Shown: piece after piece, positions 5,763 through 8,174 of the stretch
Layout: every line of letters begins with the position of its first letter
Position numbering within the stretch: position 1 is the first letter of the stretch
Origin: Thermoplasmata archaeon
GTDB lineage: Archaea; Thermoplasmatota; E2; DHVEG-1
Direction: 5' to 3'
DNA: 8,174 nucleotides
Assembly: GCA_003649845.1 (NCBI GenBank)
Contig: QMTB01000056.1
Span: 1-8,174 of the forward strand
Program-made: the position numbers and the translations under genes
Notes under the pieces: model-generated
Databases searched by the model: none
What the model was told of the DNA's origin: nothing
What the model saw: only the letters and a program-made list of their open reading frames with translations

Positions 5763-8066
5763 ATGGATTCATCCAAAGATAACTCCCCGGATGAGGTTTT
5801 TTTACTTAAAAAGAGGATTACTGAATTAGAGGAGGAATTATATAAATTTAAAAGAGAAGCTAATGCAATGAGATATTATCTAGATAATGCACCTATTCTT
5901 GCTATATCCCTAGAATATCCATCTTGTAAAACTATTTTTCTAAATGAAAAGTTGAGTAAAAGTATAGGTCAACCTAAAGAGAAAATAATTGGTTTAAGCC
6001 CTTATGATCCTGAGTATTCTTCAATGCTTTCCAAGGAAATAGTAGATCGAAGAATAAAGTATATGGAGGAGATGTTCCGCAGGAAGAAGATGGTGGTTTT
6101 TGAAGATGAAAGAGAAGGGCGTTGGTTTCGAAACTTCCTTTTTCCTATATTTGATGAGGAAAATAATCTAATTCAATGTGGAGGACTTATCCAGGAGATA
6201 ACAGAATATAAGGAGATGGAGGAAAAACGTTTAGAAGATAAAGAGAAGTATTTCAATTATCTAATAGAATATTCCTATGATATTAGCACTATTTTTTCTC
6301 TTGACGGCATTATTAGATATATTGGTCCATCTATTAATAGGATTTTAGGATATGAACAAAAGGAGATCATTGGTAAAAGTATATATGATTTTATTCACCC
6401 AGATGATATAGCTAACCTAGATGGATGTATTAGGAATCATAAGGGTATTAAAAAACCGTTGATTAGTTTCAGACTTAGACATAAAGATGGTGGATGGATA
6501 GATTGCGAGGCAACAATTGTAAATCGTTCTCATGATCCCATTATAATGGGTTTTATAGCTAATATTCGAGATATAACAGAGAGAGAAGAAACTAGAAGAT
6601 TGTTAGAGGAAAGTGAAGAGAGATATAGATTTGTAGTGGAAAACTCAAAAAGTGTTAACGCTGTTTTAGATAAAAATGGTAGATTTGTATTCATAAATGA
6701 GTATGGAGCAGAACTTTTTGGATTTGAACCAAAGGATATGATTGGGAAGAGAATAGATGAGTTATCTTCTGGGAAGTTTGCAGAAGAGAGAATGAAGAAT
6801 CTAGATTATATAATTCGGAATAAGAAGGAATTAAATAATAGTGAATTTTCTGCGATAATTAGAGGTGAAGAGAGATGGTTTCTCTCTAATACTAAACCTA
6901 TTTTAGATGAAAATGGAGATATAAAGTTTATTCTAAATGTTACTCTTGATGTAACTGAAAAGAAGAAGATAGAAAAGGAAGTTGAGCTTGCAAAAGAATT
7001 TTTTCAAAAGATCGTTGATAATGCATCTGATATTATATTCACTATAGATAATAATTTTAAGATTATTACCTGGAATATCGCTGCAGAGAATATAACAGGT
7101 TACAAGAAAGAACAAGTTATTAATAAAAATATAGAACAGATAGATGTTTTTGATTATTCCCCAGAGTTTATTGAAGCAGTTAAAAATCTCTTTCATGGTA
7201 AACCGTTGGTTTTTCAGGAGATTTATCTTAAAACAAGAAGTGGAGAGAGAAGAATTATCCAGATAAACTATTCCTTAATCCGTGATGCTATAGGGAGAAT
7301 AGATTGCTCTATCTTTACTGGTCGAATTAGACAATTAGATATTGAAACATATGGGTCATTACTACCAGGTCATAGCTATCTTCTACAAGGGGAGAGTTAT
7401 AGGAATGCATATGAATTATTTATTGGTATTATGAATCATAATACTCCAGGATTATTAATTACACGTCTTCATCAAGGTGAGATAGATACAATATTTACTT
7501 TAATACGTCCTAAAATCATTCTCCTTCAAACTTTGAAAGATGATAGATATCAAACTGCTTCTAATTTAGATGAACTAATAGAAAATATAGAGATTTTTAC
7601 GAGAAATAATCCAAATGGTATAATACTACTTGATAGAGTAGATTATCTTATATCTCTATATTCCTTTGAATCTGTATTAAAAATGCTATATAGAATAACG
7701 GAGCTTATTGGGAATACAGCTTGTATCTTCTTACTCCGTATTGATCTTTCAACACTTAATAGTCGACAAATTACACTTCTGCAACAGGAGATGGAACTGC
7801 TGCCTTCAATGAATATCCACCGTTTAACACTTGATAAATTATCTATAGACATCCTAAAATATGCTGAAGAGATGAATCGTAGAAACATCGAGGTTACGCC
7901 AAAACAGATATATTCATCCTTCGGTATCTCAAGAGTGACTGCCCAGAAGAAATTACAGTTCTTAGAGGAGAAAAAGCTGATTTATACTAGGAAACATGGA
8001 AGAACAAGGAAGATTTATATCACCGAAGGTGGACGTATCCTATTGAGATCTCATCTAAGTAGTTAG
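5763..8066 (+). CDS. Multi-PAS sensor with DUF835 and C-terminal winged helix
   Basis: 767-aa cytoplasmic sensor/regulator. A short N-terminal coiled coil (about 11-35) is followed by four PAS domains: about 33-150 (ends GLIQEITEYKEMEEK), 163-275 (YIGPSINRILGY, FIHPDD, GGWIDCEATI, RDITERE), 284-400 (INEYGAELFGFEPKDMIG, LDVTEKKKIE), and 412-525 (ITWNIAAENITGYKKEQVI). Then DUF835 at about 536-680 (GHSYLLQGE, PGLLITRLH, NGIILLDRVDYLI, FLLRIDLSTLNSRQ), an archaeal domain frequently fused to PAS. The end (about 692-762) resembles a winged helix: IEVTPKQIYSSFGISRVTAQKKLQFLEEKKLI, then a basic hairpin RKHGRTRKIYITEGG. There is no histidine kinase, HATPase, receiver or membrane segment, so it looks like a one-component transcription regulator with intracellular sensing. 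Ligands or cofactors of the PAS domains are not evident; the second and fourth look most canonical. The DNA-binding role is inferred from the fold-like pattern. Confidence 0.88.
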   Translation: MDSSKDNSPDEVFLLKKRITELEEELYKFKREANAMRYYLDNAPILAISLEYPSCKTIFLNEKLSKSIGQPKEKIIGLSPYDPEYSSMLSKEIVDRRIKYMEEMFRRKKMVVFEDEREGRWFRNFLFPIFDEENNLIQCGGLIQEITEYKEMEEKRLEDKEKYFNYLIEYSYDISTIFSLDGIIRYIGPSINRILGYEQKEIIGKSIYDFIHPDDIANLDGCIRNHKGIKKPLISFRLRHKDGGWIDCEATIVNRSHDPIIMGFIANIRDITEREETRRLLEESEERYRFVVENSKSVNAVLDKNGRFVFINEYGAELFGFEPKDMIGKRIDELSSGKFAEERMKNLDYIIRNKKELNNSEFSAIIRGEERWFLSNTKPILDENGDIKFILNVTLDVTEKKKIEKEVELAKEFFQKIVDNASDIIFTIDNNFKIITWNIAAENITGYKKEQVINKNIEQIDVFDYSPEFIEAVKNLFHGKPLVFQEIYLKTRSGERRIIQINYSLIRDAIGRIDCSIFTGRIRQLDIETYGSLLPGHSYLLQGESYRNAYELFIGIMNHNTPGLLITRLHQGEIDTIFTLIRPKIILLQTLKDDRYQTASNLDELIENIEIFTRNNPNGIILLDRVDYLISLYSFESVLKMLYRITELIGNTACIFLLRIDLSTLNSRQITLLQQEMELLPSMNIHRLTLDKLSIDILKYAEEMNRRNIEVTPKQIYSSFGISRVTAQKKLQFLEEKKLIYTRKHGRTRKIYITEGGRILLRSHLSS

Positions 8067-8174
8067 AATATCTAATATCTTCTACAAGTAATGGCTACTT
8101 GGACTATTATACTTAAGATTCTTTATAGTAAAGTTTGTATAGATAAAGGGTGTTTTTAAAGAAGAACATCTAAC
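8067..8174 (+). other. Non-coding tail after the PAS-DUF835 gene
   Basis: AT-rich stretch without a supported gene. It holds a small hairpin (8085-8101) and, near the right edge, a GGGTGTTTTTAAAGA segment that could be a T-run terminator or the TATA region of a gene starting beyond the window. Nothing else was recognised. Confidence 0.5.
8085..8101 (+). terminator. Small hairpin downstream of the PAS-DUF835 gene
   Basis: CAAGTA (8085-8090) and TACTTG (8096-8101) form a 6-bp stem around a 5-base loop, 19 bases after the stop codon. No T-run follows immediately, so it is not a classical terminator; it may protect the mRNA 3' end or be chance. Confidence 0.25.

Noticed and set aside
5763..8066. 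The PAS protein as a histidine kinase partner for the adjacent receiver
   Set aside because: No H-box, N, G1 or G2 motifs of a histidine kinase are present after the PAS domains; the C-terminus is DUF835 plus a winged-helix-like segment.

Overview
The window is AT-rich archaeal DNA (roughly one third G+C by eye), probably from a euryarchaeote or Thermoplasmatota-like lineage. The archaeal call rests on four things: a pelota (aPelota/Dom34) gene, an archaeal-type RqcH/NFACT protein, a DUF835 sensor protein, and start codons that sit about 25 bases downstream of TATA-like boxes (leaderless architecture). Arginine is mostly AGA/AGG. I cannot name the genus from sequence alone.

Minus strand, 1-2821: a two-gene ribosome-rescue unit. 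RqcH (NFACT family, 660 aa) is followed directly by pelota, which is cut by the window's left edge. The RqcH stop codon abuts the pelota ATG with no base between, and a strong Shine-Dalgarno sequence for pelota lies inside the end of rqcH. Pelota recognises stalled ribosomes with an empty A site; RqcH acts on the peptidyl-tRNA-obstructed large subunits left after splitting. The pair therefore covers two successive steps of one pathway.

Intergenic, 2822-3067: unusually informative. A near-palindromic TATA box at 2841-2851 is placed to drive rqcH leaderless to the left and a transcript to the right. Right of it lies a G+C-rich island that folds into a long imperfect hairpin (2862-2953, 28 pairs), best read as an unidentified structured RNA or a hairpin mobile/repeat element. 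A second TATA-like box lies at 2985-2992.

Plus strand, 3068-8066: four co-oriented genes, most with their own promoter-like boxes, so they look more like a gene neighbourhood than a tight operon. They are a DUF763 protein with a helix-hairpin-helix, a stand-alone response-regulator receiver, a radical SAM/SPASM enzyme of the archaeal AF1577-like putative peptide-modifying type, and a 767-aa protein with four PAS domains, DUF835 and a C-terminal winged helix but no histidine kinase. A plausible but unproven reading is that the last three form a sensory/regulatory group: the PAS-DUF835-winged helix protein senses and binds DNA, the receiver relays a phosphosignal from a kinase elsewhere, and the radical SAM enzyme is an effector whose substrate is not visible here. 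8067-8174 is a non-coding tail with one small hairpin and a T-run.
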